Shown one piece after another: positions 11,989 through 22,815 of a stretch of 64,000 nt of DNA; within the stretch, counting starts at the first letter, position 1; every line of letters begins with the position of its first letter. A model generated the notes under the pieces. It was not told the DNA's origin and made no database searches. It saw only the letters and a list, made by a program, of their open reading frames with translations. Source of the stretch: Campanula takesimana (taxonomy: Eukaryota > Streptophyta > Magnoliopsida > Asterales > Campanulaceae); the NCBI GenBank assembly GCA_026119855.1, contig JAOWBW010002527.1, positions 1 through 64,000 of the forward strand, in the 5' to 3' direction. The position numbers and the translations under genes were made by a program.

Positions 11989-13259
11989 ATGGATCCATCT
12001 GGATTTCTTCCTTTTGATGTCGAAGCCTACAAAAGGCAACTTGAAATTGAGGAGAGTTTTATCATAAACGAGTTTTTTGATGATAAACCTCCGAAAAAAA
12101 CTCGAAAAAATTTGAAAAGAGATCACGCTTTGCACAATAAGAGCCTGATTGATGACTACTTTTCCGAAAATGCTATGTATAAAGATTATTTTCGGCGCCG
12201 ATATCGGATGCAGAAACATGTATTCCTCCGCATCGTCGAGGATCTTTCAAGCCATGACATGTACTTCACACATGGATCCGATTGTTCCGGCAGAGAAGGC
12301 CTATCTCCATTAGCAAAATGTACCGCATCCATGCGATTGTTAGCATATGGTATATCCGCTGATTCTATTGATGAATACATTAAAATAGGGAAAACTACAG
12401 CGTTTGAGGCATTACGGAGATTCTGCAAGGGGGTCATTCAATTGTACGAGTGTCAGTACTTGAGAGCCCCAAACGAAGATGACCTGCAAAGAATTATTGA
12501 GGTCAGTGAAAAGCGGGGGTTCCCAGGGATGATCGGGAGTATTGATTGCATGCACTGGGAGTGGAAAAATTGTCCTACTGGTTGGGAAGGTCAATTTACT
12601 AGAGGTGATAAGGGAACCACTACGGTTATTCTTGAAGCCGTTGCCAGTCATGATTTATGGATATGGCATGCCTTTTTTGGATGTCCGGGAACATTAAACG
12701 ATATAAATGTTCTGGATCGATCACCAGTTTTTGATGATCTTGAAGCAGGAAATACTCCACGAGTCAATTTCTTTGTGAATGAACGTCAGTATAATATGAC
12801 ATATTATCTTGCTGACGGTATCTACCCCTCTTATCCGACCTTCGTCAAATCCGTTAAACTTCCTCAAAGTGAAGAAGACAAGTTATTTGCAAAATACAGG
12901 AGGCATATCGGAAGGATATAGAACGGGCATTTGGAGTGCTCCAAGCTCGATTTAAAATCATTCGAGAACCAGCTCGAATGTGGCAGATAGAAGACTTGGC
13001 TATGATCATGAGATCATGTATCATATTACATAATATGATCGTTGAGGATGAACGTGGTACGTATTCTCAAAACTGGCTTGACTATCAGGATCAGCCCGGG
13101 GCAAGTGGGTCTAGTACACAACAACCATTCTCAACTGAGGTATTACCAGCGTTTGAAAATCATGTACGTACTAGATCGGATTTGCGTGATCAAAGGGCTC
13201 ATAAACAATTGCAGAACGATCTAGCCAAACACATATGGGCAAAGTTTGGAAATCAGTGA
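11989..13259 (+). pseudogene. Harbinger DDE transposase (DDE_Tnp_4), one frameshift
   Basis: The first ATG in context is at 11989 (MDPSGFLPFDVEAY). Catalytic residues are visible: Asp in GSIDCMHW (12544-12546), Asp in LADGIYP (12814-12816) and Glu in ERAFGVLQ (12921-12923). The C-terminus has the family's MRSCIILHNMIVEDE motif and ends at a TGA at 13257-13259. The protein would excise and reinsert the element. The frame is lost near 12896-12900, where one base appears deleted after codon TAC; the correct frame resumes at once and stays open to the end. No other lesion is seen, so inactivation looks recent. The total of about 420 residues is normal for the family. Confidence 0.9.
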
Positions 13260-13735
13260 TTTTTAAATTTTATTGTACTGTGAGTCGAGTCTATGTATGT
13301 ATGTTTTTTTTGTTTTTCATCATTTGTGGAACGAGCTAAGTTTATTGTAACTTTTCTTATTTTTATTAAAATTAAAATATTCTCGTATTTATTTAATTGC
13401 TTCGAAAAAAATTAATTAAGTTTGAATTAAAAAAAATTAAAAAAAAAATCTCGAATTTATAAATAAAAATATTAATAATTTATTTTTTAATAATAAATTA
13501 TTAATATCAATATTTATTTTTAATTATAAAATAAAATATTGTAAATAAAATAAAAAGTGGTGGGGTATAGAATGATGAGTTGGGAGGAGTTGAATTTTAA
13601 ACTAAACTAGCTTATTGTGGGGGTGTAGTTGAGAGGGTAGTTGAATGATTAAGTGGATGGAGAGAGAAGATGAGGTGTCGTGATATTAAGGTAGTTGAAT
13701 GTTTTTAGAGTGTTGAGTTATTGGACATGGTCTTA

Positions 13736-14096
13736 AAAACACCAATAACATCATTACACCTAGGATTTTGTGAACAAGTTTTTGTGACTTTTTTGTGCCC
13801 ATAGTATTATTTATGTCCAAAATACTATTCATAAAGCAAGTGAGTGAGTAAGTAATGTTTTTTTTGTAATTAAATGAACTTTTTGAGAGAAGATTCTCCG
13901 AAAAACTATTCATTCTTTTCTATTTATGGAATAAAGCAAGTAAGAACCTTAAACTGAGACAAACCAAAAATTCATTTTTTTTCTATTTATGGAATAAAGC
14001 AACTAAAAACCTTAAACTGAGACAAACCAAAAAGGAAAATAAGACATTTAAACTGGGACGGAGGGAGTAACATTTTTTTAGACACAAAAGGAGTAC
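13736..14096 (-). repeat. MITE fragments between Harbinger and the next LTR element
   Basis: The stretch 13735-13800 is the reverse complement, with changes, of 47335-47400, so both belong to a dispersed small element. The part 13920-14070 holds two near-copies of CTATTTATGGAATAAAGCAA and ends with GGGACGGAGGGAGTA, the Stowaway terminus. No coding signal is present. Confidence 0.6.
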
Positions 14097-14101
14097 ATAC
14101 A

Positions 14102-14435
14102 TGATGTAGCCACAAAAATGATATGGTAAATATATTAGCCTTTGGGGGCAAAAAGGTAACTGGATGAATAGGGCTAAGGCCCATTTTCCCTATAAATACA
14201 AGGCACTATCCCATTCAAGAAGGAGGTCAATTTCTCACTCCCTTATCTTTTATGTTTCAGATTTATATGATATTGAGAGAGACTGATTCTCACGCCGGAG
14301 GGGCTTCCGCTGGAGTCGCCCCCGGCCTAGTTCACAGTGCTCGTGTGTGTAGGTCATGACGGAGAAGAAGGCCGACGTCCACTCTAGACTACAACCTTGG
14401 AACTCGATTGCTACCCGAGATTTTTTATAACATCA
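14102..14435 (+). repeat. left LTR (334 bp)
   Basis: It is almost identical to 19871-20204, with only a handful of substitutions (for example a GGCACTATCC/GGCACCATCC difference). The inverted termini are TGATGT/ACATCA. A CCCTATAAATACAAGG TATA element lies at about 14190. Confidence 0.92.
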
Positions 14436-17400
14436 TTTGGTTCCGTTGCCGGGACCCGAGTCGCTTCTCCGTCTTGATCCAGAGTGTTTGTTTCTTGTTT
14501 GGCTCTGGTTTTCTTCAATTTGGGATAGAAAATAGAGCAAGAGGACTTCATTAATGGAGTCAAAGTCAAAAAATAGAAAAAGAGGGCCAGATGCGCGGAG
14601 AAAGAGGAAATCGGTCGGGAAGGAAAATCGACGACGACGGTCATCATTCGCATCAGATCTGAGTTACTCTTAGTAAGACGAAGTGAACGGTGCAAAAATC
14701 ACCGTCAAGCGCCGCTGCCGATGACGGAAAAAAACCCACACCCAGTTGTCATGAACATCCGGCCAGATCTGTACCCCCGGTGTCTTATCGGAGCCACAAT
14801 GGAGGCATTTCCAAACGGAGGTCTCCCGGCTATCCCTCTTCTTCGCCGGCGTCGGTTTGAAATCTCCGTCGTCGGTTCGCGATGATGTTTTTGCAGGGCG
14901 GCGGGAGAGGAAGCGTAGCGGGGATTATGACGTCGGTCTGGAATATCGGAGAGTTGTGGCATGGTGGGGCTGGCTCGGAGAGAAACGCAGGTGTGGTGTC
15001 GGAGGATGATGTGTCGGTGGGGATTATGGTAGCCGGAGAGATTAATCGGAGGTTGTGCAAGTCAAGTTCTTTCCGACTGTAGTGGTGGCAGAAAAAGTTT
15101 GAAAGGTGTTCAAAAGTCTTCATCATTTTCTTCATTTTCTTGAAAAGGGGTTGTCTTTTTTTTACTTTAAGAAAGTGGAATGGGGTTGACAGCAAAGACA
15201 AGATCATTATGATGAGATAAAATCATGGGAGAGATCAGCCACGTATTTTGAAAGCTGGGAAAATATCTTCTCCGTTAGCTTTGTTAACTCTAAAGCCCAC
15301 CCATCTAACGGCGGTCAATTATTCCGTTATTTTTTAAACGGAGTTCGACAAACCACCACAAATCTCCGTCAGGTCGTTTCTTTCCATCTTTTAATCTTTG
15401 CTGAAATTGTTTATATGTGATCATTTTTAGCAAATATAAATGCATGCTTAAAAAAGGTAAACAGTAGCAAAAATTGCTCATTTTTTATCCTTATGCCTAA
15501 TTGAATTAGAGAAAATAAAATACCCCTACTACTTGAAATAAAGTGATGGGAGAGAAAGGAAAAGTATAGAAAGAAGACAATGAAAGAAAGAATTTTTCTT
15601 TTATAGATTAAAATAAAAGTGTTGGTGTGGTCCACACAAAATGATGATAGGATACTAAGTAAAACGTGGGATGGACATAATAATCAAAGTTGGTATTATT
15701 GGGGGCTTAAAAAAAATTGGTAGAAAGGGAACATGAATAGCTTTTAAGTAAATTCCCAAGCCATCCTCCACTGTTGTGAATTGAATGGTACGTACTGCGT
15801 GTACAATACTCCCTCCGTTCTGGACTAACTTACATGTTTTAAGAAAAAATAAATATTGTGAGTATGAAAAAATAAGTAAGAGAAAGTATGAAAGATAAAA
15901 TGGGTAGGGAGTTTTTGTTGTGAGAGTGACAAATATGTCACATGGTTCATTTTAAGTAATAAAACAACTAAAACCTCAGTCTGAGATAAACAAAAAAGAA
16001 GTACATAATAAGGAAGTACTAAAGGAACTAAAGTTAACGTATTCTTTCTTTAAGTTACATGTCTACTATATAATTTATATGATTTATTGATATGCTTAGT
16101 TGTGCATTCAGTTTGATCATGGAAATATTTGTTGGTAAAAGTGAAGAATTGAAACGGATGTTGTCATGCTCTGTTCTAATATCTTAATGATACCTTGATT
16201 TAATTGGTAAATATCAAATCACGTGTAAACATGATTGAGATGTATGAAAAAAAATTTGTAAGACGAGAAAAATAGTGTCCAATTAAATGGAATATGTGAG
16301 CTCTACACTATTTATTTACATGAGAAATTTCGTGAGATTTTATGTTAATCTCACAACTGAAAATAGAATGTGATAAGATTTAAGTGTACAGTGACATGTT
16401 ATATCCTGGAGAGATCTTGAAATGATTTACTTAAAATAAAAATAAAAAAATCTAAGTTACTGGAGTGTATGGAGTAAGTGTTCATTAACATGATTGTACC
16501 GTGGCATATAGTAACAATATGCTTACTTTCTCTTAAAATGATATGATATGCATGATCAGAATGTGAACTCATGCCTATTTAAATGATGCACTAATATGAT
16601 CTTCCGAATATGTAGCATCCTACAAAATATCTTCTTGTTAAAATTAATGAAATGAATACATTGTTGCAAGTAGGCTCCGTGCGTATAGTTGGAAAAATAC
16701 TTGATTTATGTCTTGATTTAGTTGCGTAATATTAAAATTGTTATATTACCAATTGGAAGAATGGATTAATTCCTTTTAGTAAGGTTTCCTAAGGACAAGC
16801 CTTACTTTTGAAGGGGGTATAGAGGGTATGTACCCAAAGAAAGACGAATGTTAAATTTTAGCATTTGCTAAACAAAATGTGGACATGTAATATATCAAAG
16901 ATGAAGCACTAGAAATTTTTAGAGAGCAAGAATGTTGCGGGACAAATTCTAAACACACTTGGAAAATGTCAAAGTCGAGGAACAGAGAATGTGTTAGATT
17001 AATAAAGGGGAAAGGAAAGGCTTGGTTTGAAAATAAGGCAAGTCGCATATAAAAGAAAGTGAAAAGTAGTGAATGAAAATTAAGAGAAAATGTTGTGGCA
17101 ATGAACTTATGTGAACCAATATGAAAATTGCCTCCTTGGCTCACTCGTAAATAATCGGGTTAAGGAGCGGGGGGCTTCTGATGTGCCCACACAAAAATTG
17201 TAGTGTAAATGTGTTGTCTTTAAGGGCAAAATAGTCATTGTAGTGATAAAAAAGAATATGTTCCCACTATTTAATAAATATGACTGCTTGCTTAGTAATG
17301 GCATTAGATAGTAGAAAGTTCAAGTGGGCATTATAGGAATAATTATTTAAGCTCCTTTGATGGACTAAGTTGATTTAATCAATGTCAACTTGCTTATCTA

Positions 17401-17704
17401 TTTTGCTAGAGAAGAAAGTAATGTCGTGAGTAAATTAAGAACGTAAATCGCTGAATGTATGGATTATTACAGCCTCTTGGTGCATTAATGGAAAGCAAAT
17501 GAAAGCAGTAGGCTACGTAAATTAATAACAGTATCTCATGCAATGGTGCTTACTGTTTGGCAATAGTGCTAACACACTTGATAGCTCGATAAACGAAATA
17601 TATGAGCTAGAATGAAGATTCATGCTGATGATTTGTATTGTGCGTTAGCATGCTTTGTAAAATATTTTAATATGTAAAAAAGTATTAACGTTACAGAAAG
17701 GTTA
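14436..17704 (+). other. interior of the 6.1-kb LTR element, first part
   Basis: No coding region is supported. A GC-rich stretch (14550-15100) with CGGCGG-type repeats could be captured DNA, but no conserved protein is evident. A divergent Stowaway-like segment with CTCCCTCCGTTCTGG lies at 15811-16010. At 17155-17240 a purine tract AAGGAGCGGGGGGC is followed by TGATGTGCCCACACAAA. This looks like an old PPT/LTR junction of a related element inside the interior. Confidence 0.5.
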
Positions 17705-17880
17705 GTCACCTACGGGTGCGGCTTGAGGGATCGCTCCTTAACGGGTGATGAGACCTCTTAAGTTGATGAAGTCTCCATGTCGGCGCATACGCGGTTTTGC
17801 ATCTCGCAAGTTCAGTGAAGTAGTCACTTAGGGGTGTGGCTTGCGAGATCACGCCTTAACCAGTATCATCAATGATATTG
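17705..17880 (+). repeat. imperfect tandem duplication
   Basis: GTTAGTCACCTACGGGTG and GTAGTCACTTAGGGGTG head two copies about 115 bp apart. Each is followed by GGCTT, a GATC-containing stretch and CCTTAAC. Confidence 0.6.
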
Positions 17881-17964
17881 TTTAAAAATTAATGAAGTCA
17901 CCATGATAATGCTCCTACAAATGGGCAATCTGCGAGTTCGAAATGAAGCAGCACGCATAGTCGT

Positions 17965-18515
17965 GTTATTTGGCTCACATCCTGATCAACTGTTAGGGCT
18001 CACATCCGAACTGTCAAGTTAGATGGCTCACATCCTGATCAACTGTTGGGGCTCACATCCCGAACTGTCGTGTTATTTGGCTCACATCCTGATCAACTGT
18101 TAGGGCTCACATCCCGAACTGTCAAGTTAGTTGGCTCACATCCTGATCAACTGTTGGGGCTCACATCCCGAACTGTCGTGTTATTTGGCTCACATCCTGA
18201 TCAACTGTTAGGGCTCACATCCCGAACTGTCAAGTTAGTTAGGGCTCACATCCCGAACTGTCAAGTTAGTAGGCTCACATCCTGATCAACTGTTAGGGCT
18301 CACATCCCGAACTGTCGAGTTAGTAGGCTCACATCCTGATCAACTGTAGGGGCTCATATCCCGAACTGTCGTGTTATTTGGCTCACATCTTGATCAACTG
18401 TTGGGGCTCACATCATGAACTGTCGTGTTATTTGGCTCACATCCTGATCAACTGTTAGGGCTCACATCCCGAACTGTCAAGTTAGTTGGGGCTCACATCC
18501 CGAACCGTCGAGTTT
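17965..18515 (+). repeat. minisatellite of GGCTCACATCC units
   Basis: Roughly twenty copies of GGCTCACATCC alternate between two spacers, CTGATCAACTGTTAGG and CGAACTGTC[AG][AT]GTTA. They make a higher-order unit of about 56 bp, repeated some nine times with variants. An apparent 79-residue ORF inside is only a translation of the repeat. Confidence 0.85.
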
Positions 18516-18569
18516 CCTGGCACCTTACACCGTGGAGATGGCGATGTTTATCATTTTGACATTCACAAG

Positions 18570-18715
18570 TTGTTTGAGCCAGCACGAAAGCGGCACGGCC
18601 GCGACATCATCTCAGATGATTGTCAAAAACTAGTCAAGCCCTTTGAGCCGACACGAAAGCGGCACGTCCGCGGCATCATCTCGGATGATTGTCGAAAAAG
18701 ATCCAAGAGTTGCTA
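18570..18715 (+). repeat. tandem duplication, about 70-bp unit
   Basis: Two copies share TTTGAGCC, CACGAAAGCGGCACG, CATCATCTC and GATGATTGTC. They follow directly on the minisatellite, inside the same non-coding interior. Confidence 0.75.
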
Positions 18716-18719
18716 AGAG

Positions 18720-19870
18720 ATGTCGTGATAGGGTGAATCCATCATGATGCCATTGACATGTTTAAAACTGCAACAATGCCATTAATATAAGGAAAGTCAT
18801 AGCAAGATGATGTTGAACGTTCCATGTTGGGACAGGTAAAACTCCCATGTCGGGATGGATGAAAGAATTTTCATAGCAAAATGAAAGTTTTTGACTTGAA
18901 GTTATGTTTATGCATGCGAGAATAATACCCCGGAGTAAGGTTGCCTAAAGACAACCTCACTTTTTCAAAGGGAGTAGGGGGCTTCATAAGTGATGCAGCC
19001 CGTTAGAAATAAGGTTTTCGATAGAATTTCCAAAATAAAACTTCATTAAAAAGGGACATTAAGAAATTTGGGAAAAGGATATCCCTCGAACATCAATCTT
19101 GTGAAAAAATAAGACGTTCGGGCGACATGAAAGTTTGTGCGGCATTTTTGGACAAAGGGGAGTCCCAACTTGACTTGATATTATGCATATGCTTGTTTAT
19201 TACACTCGTGAGATATGTGTTTGTATGATTATCTACTTGATTGCTTAGTGTTTGGCAAGGGTCATTGCGGTCATTACGAGTATTAAATCCACAATTTCCG
19301 TGATACCCAAAATTGATTAAGGGATAAAATATGTATTCTCGCCATAGCATGTACGGCAAGAAAATGGTGGGAAACATGGCACAAGCGTTTTGTGGTTAAT
19401 GTTTTGATAATATGATAAAAAGTGAAAATATAAGGCATAAGGCACGACATGATGGATCCTAACATGTGTCGTCTAAGTTTATATATAGTGAATTTTGACT
19501 TGTTTTGTCAGGATAATGATAAATCTAGAACATAAATAATGGATGATAAAATCAAGGCCTCTAGATAATATGCATGGTAATAGATGTTAAACTCCTAAAG
19601 GGATGAAGGCTTATGAGCTAAAGTGACTAATGATAATTGTGGAAAGTAAAAAATGGTGGTTTTGATATTATATCCCCATAAATGAATGCCGGCTTGGATA
19701 TGGTTCGTGCGTGAGAAATGAAAAAAGATGGTTGCGCTTATTTTTTTACAGAAATACACTTACAGGTACATGATTATTTGTTTGGTTACCCATAGAGGGT
19801 TATATGAATTTCTATGCAAATACTCCTTTAACTCGTTCATAAATAATCGAGTTAAGGAGTGGGGGGCTAA
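18720..19870 (+). other. interior of the 6.1-kb LTR element, last part with PPT
   Basis: No gene is seen. A second purine-tract-like GGGAGTAGGGGGCTTC lies at about 18972. The functional PPT (AAGGAGTGGGGGGCTAA) ends at 19870, against the right LTR. Confidence 0.6.
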
Positions 19871-20204
19871 TGATGTAGCCACAAAAATGATATGGTAAAT
19901 ATATTAGCCTTTGGGGGCAAAAAGGTCACTGGATGAATAGGGCTAAGGCCCATTTTCCCTATAAATACAAGGCACCATCCCATTCAAGAAGGAGGTCAAT
20001 TTCTCACTCCCTTATCTTTTATGTTTCAGATTTATATGATATTGAGAGAGACTGATTCTCACGCCGGAGGGGCTTCCGCTGGAGTCGCCCCCGGCCTAGT
20101 TCACAGTGCTCGTGTGTGTAGGTCATGACGGAGAAGAAGGCCGACGTCCACTCTAGACTACAACCTTGGAACTCGATTGCAACCCGAGATTTTTGATAAC
20201 ATCA
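19871..20204 (+). repeat. right LTR (334 bp)
   Basis: Same length as the left LTR and nearly identical, followed by the TSD ATACA at 20205-20209. Confidence 0.92.
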
Positions 20205-22815
20205 ATACATTATTTGAAGTATACTCCTTCCCTTCCGTGGCGTAATAACTGTCACATTTTAAAAAATGTTGACGAGTATCAATATTGGGAGACTTTCTGA
20301 ATTTTGGACTCAGATCTAATGAGCTTAAGTGGCTACGGTTATATTCCCAACTCAAGCTCATGTGGAATTTACTTTAAATCGGCTTTTGTAAACCCATCTT
20401 TTAGTTGATTTCACTGCCAGGTTAAACTGAACGACACAAATTCGTTTATTAGGCTTAAAGATGATCTTCTTAATTGCTTGCAAGAAGATCACAAATACTT
20501 CCTCCGTCCCAAAATGATCTTCTCATTTACCAGTTTTCATTGTCCCAAAGTATTCTTCCCATTTAGGCTTAAATGTGCATAAACACAACATGACTAGTCA
20601 GTGGCGTATCCAGGATTTACAGTCAGGGGGGTCAAAAAATTATATAGAAAAGATAAAAAAAAAAATTACACTAAAAATGACAATAAAACACACACATATA
20701 AAGCCTTTTTTTCAAACGAATTCAAAGTTTGATAATATAATAAGAAAAGAGTTACATAAGTGGTTTCCTATTCTTCATCTTTTTAAAATACTCCATAATA
20801 TCTTCATTTGCAATTTTCCTAAAAATCTCATCCTCTACGTAGATCACCAAACAATCATTCAACCAAGCATCTCCCATTTTATTACGTAACGGTGTCTTAA
20901 TGAGTTTCATCCCTGAAAATACTCTCTCAACACTTGCCGTTGCAACAGGCAAAAGTAAAGCAAATTTGAGGAGTGAATAAACCAAAGGATAAACAGTATC
21001 CTTTTTTTCGCAACCATCAACTCACCAATTTCACCAATCCCCTTCACATTGGCAAATTCAACATCGCTGCGCACATCCATAATGTATGTCTCAAGTTCAT
21101 TTGAAAGACCACTACGCTCTATTTCTGTAAAGTCCGAAGGATAAAATTCAGCAAATTGGATCAATCTACTTTTATCAAAAGCAGAGAAGGAATCCCTTGG
21201 ATCAAGTGAGGCAACACAAAGAAGCAACTCCACATTAGTCTTGTCAAATCGATTATTCAACTCTTGAAGTTGATGATCAATCACTGTATTAAATAATTCA
21301 ACACGATACCGGTGGTAATTTGTGATTACATGACCACCACGCCGTGATCTCCCGGGTACAACAAACACATCTTCCATCTCCAATATTGCAATATCGTGCT
21401 CTTTACAAAAGTCACAAGTTGACTTCAACAATTTCTCCCAACCGTCTTCTCTCATTTCTTCTAGTCGCGTTCTTGACACCATAACAAAAGAGATTGCATT
21501 TACAATATTTTGATCATCCTTTTGTAATGCCATTGACAAGTGGTTTGTGACTGCTAAAACATCTTTCATCAAGTGCAATAGAAACACAAACTCAAACTGG
21601 TGAATCACAAAGTGAAGAGTTTTTGCCTCTGTCTTATTTGCTGAAGTATAACCTTCCCTCTAAATAAATTCCAACACATCACCCATAGGAGAAAAAAGAT
21701 TGATGACACTCATGATTGTACCATAATGTGACCCCCAACGTGTGTCTCCCGGTCTTTTGATGGTTGCTTCTTGATTCAAACCTTTCCCTTTCTTGATCTT
21801 ACCTTTTCCAATACCTTCAACTATTTGCTCTAACTGCTTTTGTCGAAGTTGATCTCTACGTTTGGGAGAAGCAGAAACAAGATTCGATATATTTGCTAGA
21901 GTATCAAAAAAATGACGAAGATCATCATGTTTCTTTGCTACCCCAACAAGTGTCAACTGCAATTGATGAGCAAAACAATGCACATAAAAAGCAGATTTGT
22001 TTTCAGCTAATATCAAACTCTAGAGGCCATTGTGTTCTCCCCTCATATTACTAGCTCCATCATAACCTTGCCCGCGAATCTTAGATATACTCAAGCCATT
22101 TGATCCCAATACAAATTCAATTGCTCTTTTAAGTGACTGAGCAGTAGTATCTTCAACATGAACAAGTCCAAGAAATCTCTCAATGACACAACCCTTTTTG
22201 TTCACAAACCGCAAAACAATGGCCATTTGCTCTTTGATTGATATATCCCGTGCCTCATCAACTAAAAGAGTAAAAAAATCATCTCCAATCTCTTCAAGAA
22301 TGACATTCCTAGTCAATGTGGCAGCTGCACTGACTATCTCTTTTTGAATCGTCGGTGCGATGTATTTTTGGTTTTCTGGACCCTTTTCTAGCACTTCTTT
22401 TACATCCTCGCTGACTTCACCGTACGAATTCAATAGCTCAAGAAAATTTCCTCTTTTCCCCGATTTTTTTGACTCATTATGACCACGAAAAGCCAAACCC
22501 TGACGACAAAGGTATCTAATGGCTCTAATAGAAGTGATAAGACGAAGGCGAGCAACATTGGCTTCTATATCAGAAACTTTAGCTAAAGTGTGATCAATGT
22601 GCTGCTTCGATTTCAGTAAATCTCGATCTAGAATGTAACAATTGTTATGAGAACTATTGACATCTCCCACATGGTCCTTCAACTTTTGTGCAATCTTCTT
22701 CCAATTTCTAAATCCTTCGGTAACAAATGTTCCACCTCCCCCTTGCTTCTGAGAATCGGGATTGAAGAGATAACAATGCAAGCAATATACTGCATCTTTG
22801 CTTGTACTGTATTCC

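Larger units (their letters stand above)
10809..13735 (+). mobile_element. PIF/Harbinger transposon, 5' end cut by the copia insertion
   Basis: Two plus-strand ORFs typical of plant PIF/Harbinger elements occur together: a Myb/SANT-like ORF1 and a DDE transposase. The left end is separated by the retrotransposon and lies outside the window. The right end probably falls near 13735, where the last bases read inward as AGACCATGTCCAATAACTC after a TTA-like trinucleotide; this end is tentative. The last 400 bases are AT-rich (13330-13560), then G-rich. Confidence 0.8.
14102..20204 (+). mobile_element. non-autonomous LTR retrotransposon with non-coding interior (6103 bp)
   Basis: Two 334-bp LTRs (14102-14435 and 19871-20204) begin TGATGTAG and end ACATCA, and are flanked by a perfect 5-bp TSD ATACA (14097-14101 and 20205-20209). 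A primer-binding-site-like TGGTTCCGTTGCCGGGAC follows the left LTR at 14438, resembling the tRNA-Asp-type site of Tat/Athila gypsy elements. A polypurine tract AAGGAGTGGGGGGC precedes the right LTR. The 5.4-kb interior has no gag or pol similarity that I can see, only short ORFs, so movement would need proteins from another element. Confidence 0.88.

Noticed and set aside
14550..15207. Overlapping Arg/Pro-rich ORFs in a GC-rich stretch
   Set aside because: Frames exist on both strands with low-complexity products and no domain; typical of GC-rich non-coding DNA within the LTR element.
18046..18285. 79-codon repeat protein
   Set aside because: The frame exists only because the minisatellite unit lacks stops in it; the array is non-coding interior of an LTR element.
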